Positions 36,601-46,343 of a stretch of DNA of 64,000 nt are shown here, piece after piece. The notes under the pieces are model-generated. The model was not told where the DNA came from. It saw only the letters and a list, made by a program, of their open reading frames with translations, and ran no database searches. The translations under genes and the position numbers were made by a program. How positions within the stretch are numbered: position 1 is the first letter of the stretch; each line of letters starts with the position of its first letter. This DNA comes from Chloromonas sp. AAM2 (Eukaryota > Chlorophyta > Chlorophyceae > Chlamydomonadales > Chlamydomonadaceae), in NCBI GenBank assembly GCA_004335635.1, contig QAXH01005294.1:66376-130375 (forward strand), in the 5' to 3' direction.

Positions 36601-39600
36601 AGCGAATCCATCACTATCTTCGGCAGACGACTGTAAATCCCCACTGTCAAGAGCTGCAGCAAGCACAGCTGGGCGCAGGCTGGGAACCGGTAGACTGGGT
36701 CGGACTGGCAGAGTGACATCAGCTATGTCACCAAAAAAGAAGTTTGCCAGTTCTGGGACAATTTGACACGTTTGTGTGGTGAGGCGTGTCTGTGACTGGA
36801 AGTGACCTAGAGATTTCACTCCTGTCAGGTGATTGGCTGACGGTGTGCTAGTAGCTGCAGTCATGGGTCGAGGGGTAGCCGCTGTTTCTTCCTGTGGCGA
36901 CGACAGCTTGGCTGCTGGGCCAGGTCCAACATGCGCAGGGTTTGTATCTGCCCCCGGATGTCTTGACCCACTAGGGCTTATGTCCGGAGATCTGCATGGG
37001 CTCAGGTTTGGGTGGAGAGGCATCCGCACAAGGCCACTCCACTGCACCTGGATGATCAAGGGATAGCGGAAAAGTGCAGCGTCAGGGGCGTGTCGGTTGT
37101 TGTGAGCAGGGCATGCATGCCCTGCAACGCAGACACTGATTGTACTCACCCTTTGCTCACCCTGGTCAGCTTGACGGGCCGGTGAGGGATAACATATGAA
37201 GCCATTGCATTCAGCATGGAGACAGCATGGAGACGGCATGTGACAATCAGCATGGAGACAGCGAGATGTTGCTGAAGATCTTATGCAGCGTGCCCAGGAT
37301 AATTGGTGTGGTCACTGAAATCCAAGCTGATTGAGCGCCACAAGTGAATGAGGTGGCCTCCTTGCCATGTTCAAGCAAACTGCTTCACTCACTGGACCCA
37401 TGCTTGTTGCAAGCCACATGGCGGTCAGCGCTTGAGGGTCACAGCGGAACAGGCGTCGGAGCAGATGGTTTGCATCCGTGATGTCACAGCCATCTGCCTG
37501 CCCCACCAGCAGACCAGCGTAGTCCACAGACCTGAACAGCGGTGCGCAGGGATCCACAGTCAACGAACTGGATAAAGCAGCACTGAGCCATACGCAGGTG
37601 TCTGTCAGCACCACTCACATAGCGTTGATTGTGCTACTTGGATTGCCAGGCTGTTGACAACCAACGTCTACTATTTCCACCTGCCTGAACAGTAGGAGTG
37701 CTCATGATTGACTGTGGTGGTGGCACTGAACATCGCCTTTCGTCAAGTGTGCAGCACCGTGCCTACCTTCCGTTCTGATAGAGCACTCTTCCATCCAGCG
37801 CCATAACCATGATGCAGTTTGTTGTGTGCGCCATGGCAATCTGCATTAGCTGCAGCTGTGTTGACACACTCTGATCGACCGCTGCGTTGCAGTGGCTGGT
37901 GGCTTGTGCAGGGGTCTGCACCTTGGCGTGTCCGGGGTCTGATGCTGCGGTCCCAATGCAAGGCTGGGGTGCGCTACAGCGGGCGCTCGCCTGCATGGAT
38001 GCCTTGTGCTCGTTCGTTGCTGGCCTTTGTCGTGGAATGGGGTATGGGATCGATGCTGCGTCTACGTTGGCATGCTGAACGACAGGTTCACAACTAAGCT
38101 GGCCAGCGACAGTACCAGTCAGTAGGTCAGGCATGGAAGTGGAAGGCTGGCGCGTATCTGATGACTTGCTGCTGTGCACGCGTGAACAGCCCGTGGAGAT
38201 CTGGTGTGGTGTGGCATGGAGTGGCTGTGGGATAGGCACCGGGTCGCTGACCTGCCGTGCTCTGGGCTCTGCTGCTGGTGCCAGACACAGGCCCCGCAGG
38301 AGCACAGCCAGCAGACCGTGCGGCTGCTGCCGCAGCCCAGCCGCAGCTGCAGCTGCTCCTGTCTGCTGCTGTGATGCCTGAGGTATGGCTGGATCGCGCG
38401 TGCACATAGGGCGGTCATGTAGTTTTCCGCTAGAAAATATGCGCCTTCTGAGGGAAGTGAGGGTGCCGCTGGTCTTGGCGCTCAGCAGACCATGCGGATT
38501 GCACTTCAGCAAGTCCTGCTGGCACGTTCCATAGTCCAGAAGAAACAGCACCACTGGCGCCACAACGAGTGCTGTCTGGGGGTCAGGGTGGCCAGCAGTG
38601 GCTGTGGTGAGCCGACCGAGGACTGACGCTACCAGGATGTGAACTGACATCAAGCCTGGGAGGGTGGTACCGGCCCTGGAAGTGGCTGGGCCAGTATGAG
38701 GGATGAGGGTGTGTATGGTGTGCAGCCCTGTGGTACTGTCAGGTCCCTTGGCATGGTGCCTGCAGACAGATCAAGCCAACATCAAGAAATCTGAAATCGG
38801 CATGCTGCTGTACGTTCACCGCAGGCGACTCTGCTGACCCGACGTCCTGCCTCAGTGCTGCATACCATAAGCACAAGACGTGCTAAGCAAAGAGCCCGGG
38901 TACATACTATATAGTGTAACCCTTCATTAAACCATCAAATGTTACATTGAATGTGCTTGCATTGAGAAGTCTGTGCCCTCCAGGTCTGCTGCCTCACATG
39001 CAGCAGAGCTGCACTCTTGCGTTCCTGCAGCCCCTGCATGAGTGCCCACAGCCCTACCTCAGCAGCTCGTCCAAGAAGAGCATTAGCGAGGGGTCCTGAA
39101 CCACACGTGAGTCTAGAAACGCCTGAGCATCCTCCAGGGTCAGAAGCCCTAATGCATCTGCCGCTCTGCTCACATACAGAGCACGCAGCCAGCACACGCC
39201 ACAATCATCTTCGTCGTCCATGCAGCAGTCTTCAGCAATGGGCCTGTCCTCCGGCATGGCACCGGCAAGTCCGTTAGTGGCTACCCTGGGGTTTCCATTA
39301 TCAAGCGATGAGTAGTGTCGGCTGTGCTGACTCATCCGCACGAAGTCCAAGCTCGGTGCACCCAGTGAAGGCCCAGCGGAAGCTTTGCGACTGCTGCACT
39401 TGCTGGTGGTCAGCAGGTGCAGCGCAGCTGCTGCATGCGAGTCTACAGCTTCCAATGCCCCGCTGCGCTGCTGCAGGCTGTGAGTGTTGTTCAGATGCCG
39501 CATGCCTAGGGGCTCCGGCCAAGAGCCCGGGCCGCCGGTAACACCACCCTCCCTACGACCACTGCTCAACTTGTTGGCCAGCATGGAAGGCGCGTCAGTG

Positions 39601-42600
39601 CCCATGTCTGGTGCCAATGCAACAGGCATCTCCCTGCTGATTGCTCGCATGGTGCGTGACAGGCGAAGCTGGAGTGATGCGGTGGGCCGCATGATGTCAG
39701 CTAGGATGCTGACGACCGGCGAGACAACGGATCCCTGTGATGCTTGAAGCCCGACTTCGGCATAGCTGCTGCGTGACACAGCACCGCACGCTGTGTCGGG
39801 ATCCCCGGCCACCATGTCAAACCCTTCGCTGTGCCCGGCTCGCATGCCCAGGGTAGCAGGCGGGAAGTGCGTGGACGTGTAGCGTACCTGAGCAGGTGTC
39901 ACAGGCACAGCGCGGTTAGGTTTGACGGATCACTGCACAAGGAAAGATTATGGCTCAGCCTCACTGCGCTCTCAGCCTTGATGTTTGCAGCGTCAACCCC
40001 CGGCCTCAGTGTTTAGAAGGCCCGAAAGTTGAAAGGTTTTATGCAAACCCAAGCCAGTAGGGCGCCCGTGACTGGTGCCTGGGGGTCGACTGGTGCCTGT
40101 GCATCACAAGTTCGGCACAGTCAAGCGGCACCCGCAGCCATGTCTTGGATCACTCATGACTGCTCCGCTTCTCATCGTCAACCATCATTGCCAGCTAGAC
40201 AATGTGGAACCCGGAACAGAACGGCATTGCAGGTCTCCATGCATACATGTGCCTTGCCGCCCTTCAAAACACATCTCATGCCAATCGCATGGCGTCTTGC
40301 AACAGCCGCGGCATCGCAGGAACGAGGTATTCTTTCGCTCGCCTGCTTCAGCCTTGGAGGCCTCCGCGCCTACACAGCAGGCACTGCATCATTTTCATAG
40401 TTTTACATGCGGCGTCCAGAGCAGCGGTGGTGCGTTCGGGCGATCAGAGATCTCCGGAACAGGCCAACCTTGGCGCTCCAACCGGCAGCCTTGTTTCCCT
40501 CTATCCGCTACTCTCGACTGCTTTGTGGCGTTCCCATGGGCAAGATGCCGTTTTAAAAGAGCGCAGCCTTCTTGCAATCGCATCTGTGTTGCAAGGATCT
40601 GAACCCGTGTTGCCTCCACTTGGTTGGCAGCCGAAGGCGAGCATGAGATTGGAGAGGCATCGATTGCACTAACAACAGCACTAACAACAATCCCCTGAGG
40701 TCGTCACCTTTTCACTGTTGCAACACTGGTTCCAATGTTGTTCCAGGAACTTGTCCCAGAACTGGCAAACTTCTTTTTTTTTGCTTGCACTCGCAGGTGC
40801 CTTTTGCATTCGCAGCCGCGCCCCACCCCTGCCCTCACAACAGCCTGGGTTTGCATGTCGGATGCTCAATATGAACCACATAAAACCAAGCGGACGCGAG
40901 AATCTCCACTATCACGGAGGTATCCAAGGTTTTTCCAAACATCTGTCCTGCCGCACGAGCAGTCGCATGTACTGCTGCATTGAGTGTTAGCGCTTGATGA
41001 CTCACCGGTGCAATGAGACGGTCGGAGTGGCGGCGTGAGCGGGATCGCCTGTTCCCGCCAGTGGGTGTCATCAAGGGCATGCCAACAAAGTCTTGGCTGT
41101 CAACGCCGCCATCCAAGTCGCTGGCCGCTGTGCTGCGTGCCAAGTGTCCGTGGTCCTGTTCCGTGCTCAATGCTGCAAACGGGCCTGTGCTGCTCAGGGT
41201 GCTGCCTCTCCTGGACTGGTGCATGCGTGGACCGCTGTCTGTCGCGATCACTTTGGTGTTGTTGCCCGCTTGCCCAGCGACTGCCAGCTGGCCGTCATGC
41301 AGTTTGGCCAGCAACCGCTGATCAGAGCGGCACTGCGATGGCGCCTGTTTTGCGTAGTCCGCTGCAGTGGCAAGTGCACTGCAGTTGCTGTTGGTGAGGA
41401 AACTAAATCCACGTTGGTGGTGTTGCACCATGGCTAATGCTCATTGAGTCTCAAGCCTCCTAACCTAATGCGTATCACTTCTTATGCCAGCCGGCTGAGG
41501 CTGACCCAGAGCAGTCTCTTTGTACACAGTCGCACAGGTGGCGGTGCTAACATGTTACCAGGTAGCTACAGTGGTCTGCATGGCACCCTCACATTTGGCC
41601 GGTCTTGCCTGACTTAATAAACTGTCAGCAAGCACCTAGTCAAGAAATTGCAGGCCGCCCTGCTTGCAAGCCGGCCCTTGTACCAGCATCACAAGGCCTG
41701 ACAGGACGCTACCCACAATTTAAGCAGCATGTGTGCAAAAAAACAAGAAGTTTGCCAGTTCTGGGACAATTGTGCCACACTGTGCCACACTGTACATAGA
41801 CGTCCCACAGCCTGTTTTTTGCACACATGTTACCTGCGGACCGGCAGCGCATCCGTCGACTGTGGGATGGTGGCACTCCGAGCAGTGCTGGCAGGTGACC
41901 AGCGGCGTACGCATTTTGGCTGGACTGCTGGTCATGGCCCAAAGCCATGCTGAGCTGCGACCATGATACCATGTGCGGGGGATGCACAGCAGTCGGATCC
42001 AATGCGGAACGACTGCGCCATTTGTGCCCAGCGGACGCTTGCACACCGTTCACACCGGAGGATCCGTGCAAGTTGAACAGGTGCTGATTAGTGGCACTGA
42101 TCCGGCTGTGGCTCTCTGGCAGCAGATTGTCCGCCTGGACCTGCACTGGCACCGCCTCGGTCAACGCCTGCAATGGGTAGTTGGTGTGGGGCATGGTGCG
42201 AGCAGCAAAAGGGCTTGGACTGAGGCCATGCTGTGAACGCTCTGCTGCACTGTAACTGCATGTCTGGCTGGGGGCTTGCGTCACTGAATCTGGGCCTCCC
42301 TGGCTGCTACTGAACTTGGTCGGCTGGCTGGTTTGTGGGTCAAGGATAGTAGCAACCTGTTGTGTAGCACCCTGAGCGATTGTGGCAGGGTTGTTTGCTG
42401 CACATGTTGCTGCGGCTGGGCAACAGCGATGGTGTTGCTGTGGAGCGGCATGGTGCCTACAGGGGAGGTCTGCCAGTGGCTGCCAAGGGTTGGCGTGGTG
42501 CAGAGGCGTGCATGAAATCGTGGCTGCCAGCACAGCCAGGCCTTTGTCTGCTGCGAGTTGGTGCAGCCTGGTGAGGTCAAGGCATGGCGCGTCATGTGTG

Positions 42601-42619
42601 CCTGCATCACCACTTGGTA
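30666..42619 (-). CDS. Large PAS-domain class III nucleotide cyclase, predicted guanylyl cyclase
   Basis: Exons on the minus strand: about 42619-41834, 41361-41006, 39887-39058, 38759-37767, 37531-37393, 37047-35965, 35803-34874, 34537-34430, 33814-33782, 33578-33444, 33076-32899, 32685-32616, 32518-32470, 32206-32099, 31835-31772, 31372-31275, 30938-30666; about 2,080 residues, all phases consistent. The N-terminal third is low-complexity. Hydrophobic stretch [16 protein letters not shown] could be membrane-embedded. A PAS domain starts at [20 protein letters not shown] and resumes after a ~670-residue low-complexity insert at [21 protein letters not shown] helix ([20 protein letters not shown]) leads into the catalytic domain: [15 protein letters not shown] and [14 protein letters not shown] (metal Asp), [31 protein letters not shown] (catalytic Asn/Arg). 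Glu of KVETIGD and Cys of FCLFGD are the guanine-specifying residues of the family. The 5' end is unresolved, and a donor at 30701 could extend the 3' end. Confidence 0.88.
33849..33890. repeat. Tandem duplication (~20 bp) in a cyclase intron
   Basis: AAAGGTTAATGTGCG occurs twice, about 20 bp apart. Confidence 0.8.
36733..36764 (-). repeat. Inverted-repeat terminus inside a cyclase coding exon
   Basis: GAAGTTTGCCAGTTCTGGGA with an A-run, lying within the 1083-nt exon 37047-35965. Read on the cyclase strand it is in frame and adds [10 protein letters not shown] to the protein. The exon is open throughout, so the copy is either translated or sits in an unrecognised in-frame intron. Confidence 0.85.
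37207..37262. repeat. Short GCATGGAGACAG tandem cluster
   Basis: Three copies of (A)GCATGGAGAC(A/G) within 56 bp, in the intron between cyclase exons 37531-37393 and 37047-35965. Confidence 0.75.
40748..40782 (+). repeat. Inverted-repeat terminus in a cyclase intron
   Basis: TTGTCCCAGAACTGGCAAAC followed by TTC and a T-run. It lies in the intron between exons 41361-41006 and 39887-39058. Confidence 0.88.
41737..41771 (-). repeat. Inverted-repeat terminus in a cyclase intron
   Basis: A-run, GAAGTTTGCCAGTTCTGGGA, then CAATTGTG. It lies in the intron after the exon ending at 41834. Confidence 0.88.
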
Positions 42620-43799
42620 CTGCATGCAAGGTCACGCAGCAGCACATGCACGTGCAGAGGCACAACTTTCCGAACTCGACTCACTCTCCACTACTGAAAC
42701 ATGGCAAGCATGCAATGAACTTAATAGCATACTGGCACAGCTTCCTGACAAGGCACGGAGACTTTGCATGGGGTGTGCATCAACATCCCCAGGCCAGCTG
42801 CGGACAGTATTCATATCCATGTGAAGCCCATATGGGCATAGACTAGATGCATCAATTTAGCTTTGCAGCAACCGCATTCTGTGAACACGCTCTCGGAACA
42901 GCCTGTGGATCTCCAGACAAATGTCTGATATCCGTGCTCTCTCTCATGTTTAGAAAGGCGTAACAGCATGAAGCCCCGTGGTGCTGGCTTTGATGCACAC
43001 TGAAACGTTCATGAAACCATGCCCAGGCCATACACTGGCACTACGCATGCATCTCTGATCAGGTACATGCATGCCTTACAGCCATGGCGCACATCCCAGC
43101 CAGGATCCACACTAAACCATGCTCCTATTTGATGCCTCTGCTGGGTGGTAATGTGCACCGCTGGCTCTGATTCAAGGCAATGTGGCTGCGGTATTGGACA
43201 TGCTTGAATGCACCCTGACCACCTGGACTTGCTGGGCAGACTGACCTGGTGAAGGACTAGTTAGACATGCCTCTATCAGACTAGAGATTAGGTGACGATG
43301 ATGCTGGACAATTAAGCCTGCACAGACGGCAGGAGGTGCCCGAGGTAAGACACACAGGCAGAAATCTTGTTGGGAATTGCCTTGTGCCAAGTACCTTCAT
43401 TTCGTTGTTCACGCATGGCTTTCCAGCTGCGCCTGACTGCTGGCCTGCCCTCCAAGGCTTGCTATATGCGTTGGTCGTTGTTTCGGCGCTGACCGTACAA
43501 GGCCATGATCAGCTCAGATGGCGTCATATTAGTTATCTCGGTGTGTTGAATCTAGGCGACCACCTATGGTGACGTGCCATAGATTAAGCGGGTGGCGTCG
43601 GCCGGCCCTAGTGCAGATAGTGAAAATTGGTTGCCTGCTCTGACATTGACGGTGTGAGGCACGCTCCATCTGAAAGCCATCGCTGTTGGCTGCGAGCTGA
43701 CAGCGGTGTAACAATGGTTGCGATGACTGAAACGTTCCTACAGACGCCGGTTGGTCAACGAACGGGAGTTTGCAACCGATGCGCGGAGGTGTGCCTGGC

Positions 43800-43841
43800 G
43801 AAGAGATGTTTGCCAGTTCTGGGTATTTGCCAGTTCTGGAT
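43800..43841 (-). repeat. Internally duplicated inverted-repeat terminus
   Basis: GTTTGCCAGTTCTGGGTA is followed at once by a second TTTGCCAGTTCTGG, so the core is duplicated in tandem. Confidence 0.8.
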
Positions 43842-44679
43842 ATTTTATTTTTGTGTATGCGCGTCACCGTCTGGGAACCTTGCGAATGGGACTTTGGCGA
43901 ATGAAGGTGTGCAACCGTACACACATGGACATGGCCCGCACGACACGAAGGAAAGGGAGCAGAGGGAGCAAATCACAAGTCGTCCCACACATGTAAAGGG
44001 GATTCCCACCTTTTTTGGGAGCAGGGGTTGGTGGCCCCTGTGGCGGTGCTGGGACTTCTCTTGTTAACGCTGATCTGCTCACTGACCTGACAGGACCTAC
44101 TGAATGCGTGATCCCCTTTGTGTTGTATTGTACCATGTGCACGCTGCGGAGGGAGGCCACTGAGCGTTGTGCAAACGAGTGCAGGTGCTTTTTTGTGCAT
44201 GTGCGTCAGTTCCTTGCCAGGGTAGCCGATAGACCGTGGACATTTGGTGTGACGCTTGCAGTGACCAAGATAGTTCATCACTGATATGGTTCGAACACCG
44301 GCCAACCAGTCAAGTATCATAATGGTTTGAACCCTTACCGTTAAAATGCTTGATATGCTGGCAAATCAGCAAAAGTCGATACGTTTTCCAAACAAGCATG
44401 TCACCACGCAGTGAAGCTGCTTCTTGTTCACAGCAGCCAAGCGTGACCACATAAGGGTATTTAAGAACCCGGAAAAGTACGAAAAAAAAGATACTTACAT
44501 TGCTGACACGCACAGTCTGGCCACAGCCCCTGTGACAACCACACACATCACAGTATACCCAATCACAATTTGCAATTACAACACCCACACAGGTTTCTGG
44601 CGGTATTCCCACAGCGCACTGAGTCACTCAGGACAGGTGACACCAACACATTGCCACTGGTTTCAGTGCAAGACACAAG

Positions 44680-44711
44680 AACTGTCCCAGAACTGGCAAA
44701 CATCCTTTTTT
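44680..44711 (+). repeat. Inverted-repeat terminus
   Basis: ACTGTCCCAGAACTGGCAAA plus a T-rich tip. The 25 bp before it (TTTCAGTGCAAGACACAAGA) match the right end of the element at 29186-29409. Confidence 0.88.
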
Positions 44712-44805
44712 GTGTGATGGGGAACAGCATGGTGCTGTGCAAGCTGTCTGCGGGTAAAGCAATCAAGTCTTATGTCCGTTGCCAAGTAGCAGACTTTCTG
44801 GTGAT

Positions 44806-44850
44806 GTAGATACAACCTAGTTGATGGTGATGTAGATACAACCCAGATGT
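44806..44850. repeat. Tandem duplication, ~24-bp unit
   Basis: TGATGTAGATACAACC occurs twice in direct orientation. Confidence 0.85.
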
Positions 44851-45008
44851 AGAGCTGCATGTCTTGGAATGTGAAGCCTATGTTTGCAGTTTGAAGACGT
44901 TTTTGCTGTTGGCACTGACCCTGGCAACCCTGATGCATACGTGAGGCATGTCATGAACCCGGACAATGGGCATGCATGGAAAAGACTTGCCAATTTCCTC
45001 ATTAGGAT

Positions 45009-45186
45009 NNNNNNNNNNNNNNNNNNNNNNNNNNNNNNNNNNNNNNNNNNNNNNNNNNNNNNNNNNNNNNNNNNNNNNNNNNNNNNNNNNNNNNNNNNNN
45101 NNNNNNNNNNNNNNNNNNNNNNNNNNNNNNNNNNNNNNNNNNNNNNNNNNNNNNNNNNNNNNNNNNNNNNNNNNNNNNNNNNNNNN
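45009..45186. other. Assembly gap (178 N)
   Basis: Run of N in intergenic DNA; open frames drawn across it are meaningless. Confidence 0.99.
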
Positions 45187-45685
45187 TGCCAGGCTCCTGC
45201 ATTATTATGACTTTTCGCTTTATGACTCATATTGATTGACTTTGAGTTTTTTTTGTTCCTGAGTTGCGGGACACATCCCTTATGCGCATTGCGCGCATCG
45301 AGACGGATGTCAAAAGACAACAACAACAACCACAGGGACAGAGCTGGCGAATCAATACTCTAGTTGCAAAGTGCATAAGGTGGAAGATGTGAGGCTAAAG
45401 CATCCAGAAGTCAAGCCTTGGCATCTCATGCTTGGCTCATGCCCTTATTCCTCAGTCATTTAGAACAAACTGGCTCTTACGTGCCAGCTCTCATGCGTTC
45501 AAAATCAAAACATTCACAACACTGGAATTATAAATAGTCCGGTTGAGCCGTTATTGGAAAGAAACCAGAAACCACCGGCCAATCACAAGTTTCTATACCA
45601 CTGTCAGCAAGACAGTGGACTCACTCTGATTATTGCTACGCAGCGACTCAGCGTGTCTGCTAGCCTTATGGAAGGTCAGGCATTC

Positions 45686-45783
45686 ATCACAAGAGGGGAG
45701 GGATTCCAACCCCGTCCAACCTACAAGTGAAGGGGATTGCGACACACCAGGATAGTAGTGGTGGTGGTCAACTCCTCGAGGTG
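45686..45783 (+). repeat. Dispersed ~97-bp repeat, copy 2
   Basis: Begins ATCACAAGAGGGGAGGGATT and ends with AGTAGTGGTGGTGGTCAAC and a CTCGAGGT tail. About 90% identical by eye to 18144-18240. Confidence 0.9.
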
Positions 45784-46246
45784 CTATCCTGTCCGCATAC
45801 CTCGCTAGACCCAAAATGGGGCCTGAAAATATGGTTGCAAGAATGATGCCCAAGCAGCGCAGCACAAGCCGGTTGACCACACCTATTGTTTGTTGCGAAT
45901 TCTTAGCAGCACCTCAAGTCCTCAGCTGAACCAGCTCCACCAGTGCATGACATCAAATCAAGATGCAGAAGTATTCAACCATTCACATGATGTGTCTCTC
46001 AGCAACCCGCATGCCTTGTCGTACCATGCAACCAAGAGCTGATCACTGGCACGTCAGCACTTTTCGCATGGAAGCTAACTTCTTAGGTGTGCCTGGTCAA
46101 GTGGACCTGCCAGATGCCGCTGGCTTGCACCTTGGTCCTTTCAAGGGCAGCCTGCCTGCTTAGGCAGTATCAAACCGTGAAATGGCACGAATTCAGCACA
46201 CCCGCTAACTGTGAGTATGACTGCTACGGGATAATATGTGGCCACT

Positions 46247-46251
46247 TTACA
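46247..46251 (-). terminator. Candidate TGTAA polyadenylation signal of MATE
   Basis: TGTAA on the minus strand about 95 nt past the MATE stop. Confidence 0.4.
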
Positions 46252-46343
46252 AAATCTCTATGATCCAGACAACAGGCAACCTTATCTTCTTTGTTCTATC
46301 AATAATTTTTCTCGTCATACAGCACATCATCGCTTTCTTTTGC

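Larger units (their letters stand above)
42620..46343. other. Upstream region of the cyclase and intergenic DNA with an assembly gap
   Basis: It probably includes the unresolved 5' exon(s) of the cyclase; a minus-strand ATG at 42820 opens 62 codons but no splice links it. The remainder holds two inverted-repeat termini, a copy of the ~97-bp repeat, a 24-bp tandem duplication near 44806-44850 and the 178-N gap. No other gene is supported. Confidence 0.6.

Noticed and set aside
35464..37239. 591-codon open frame as a single-exon gene
   Set aside because: It lacks a credible start, and splice-consistent parts of it (37047-35965) join flanking PAS exons of the cyclase; the rest is read-through of introns on the minus strand.
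44817..45329. 170-codon frame across the 178-N gap
   Set aside because: More than a third of it is undefined sequence.
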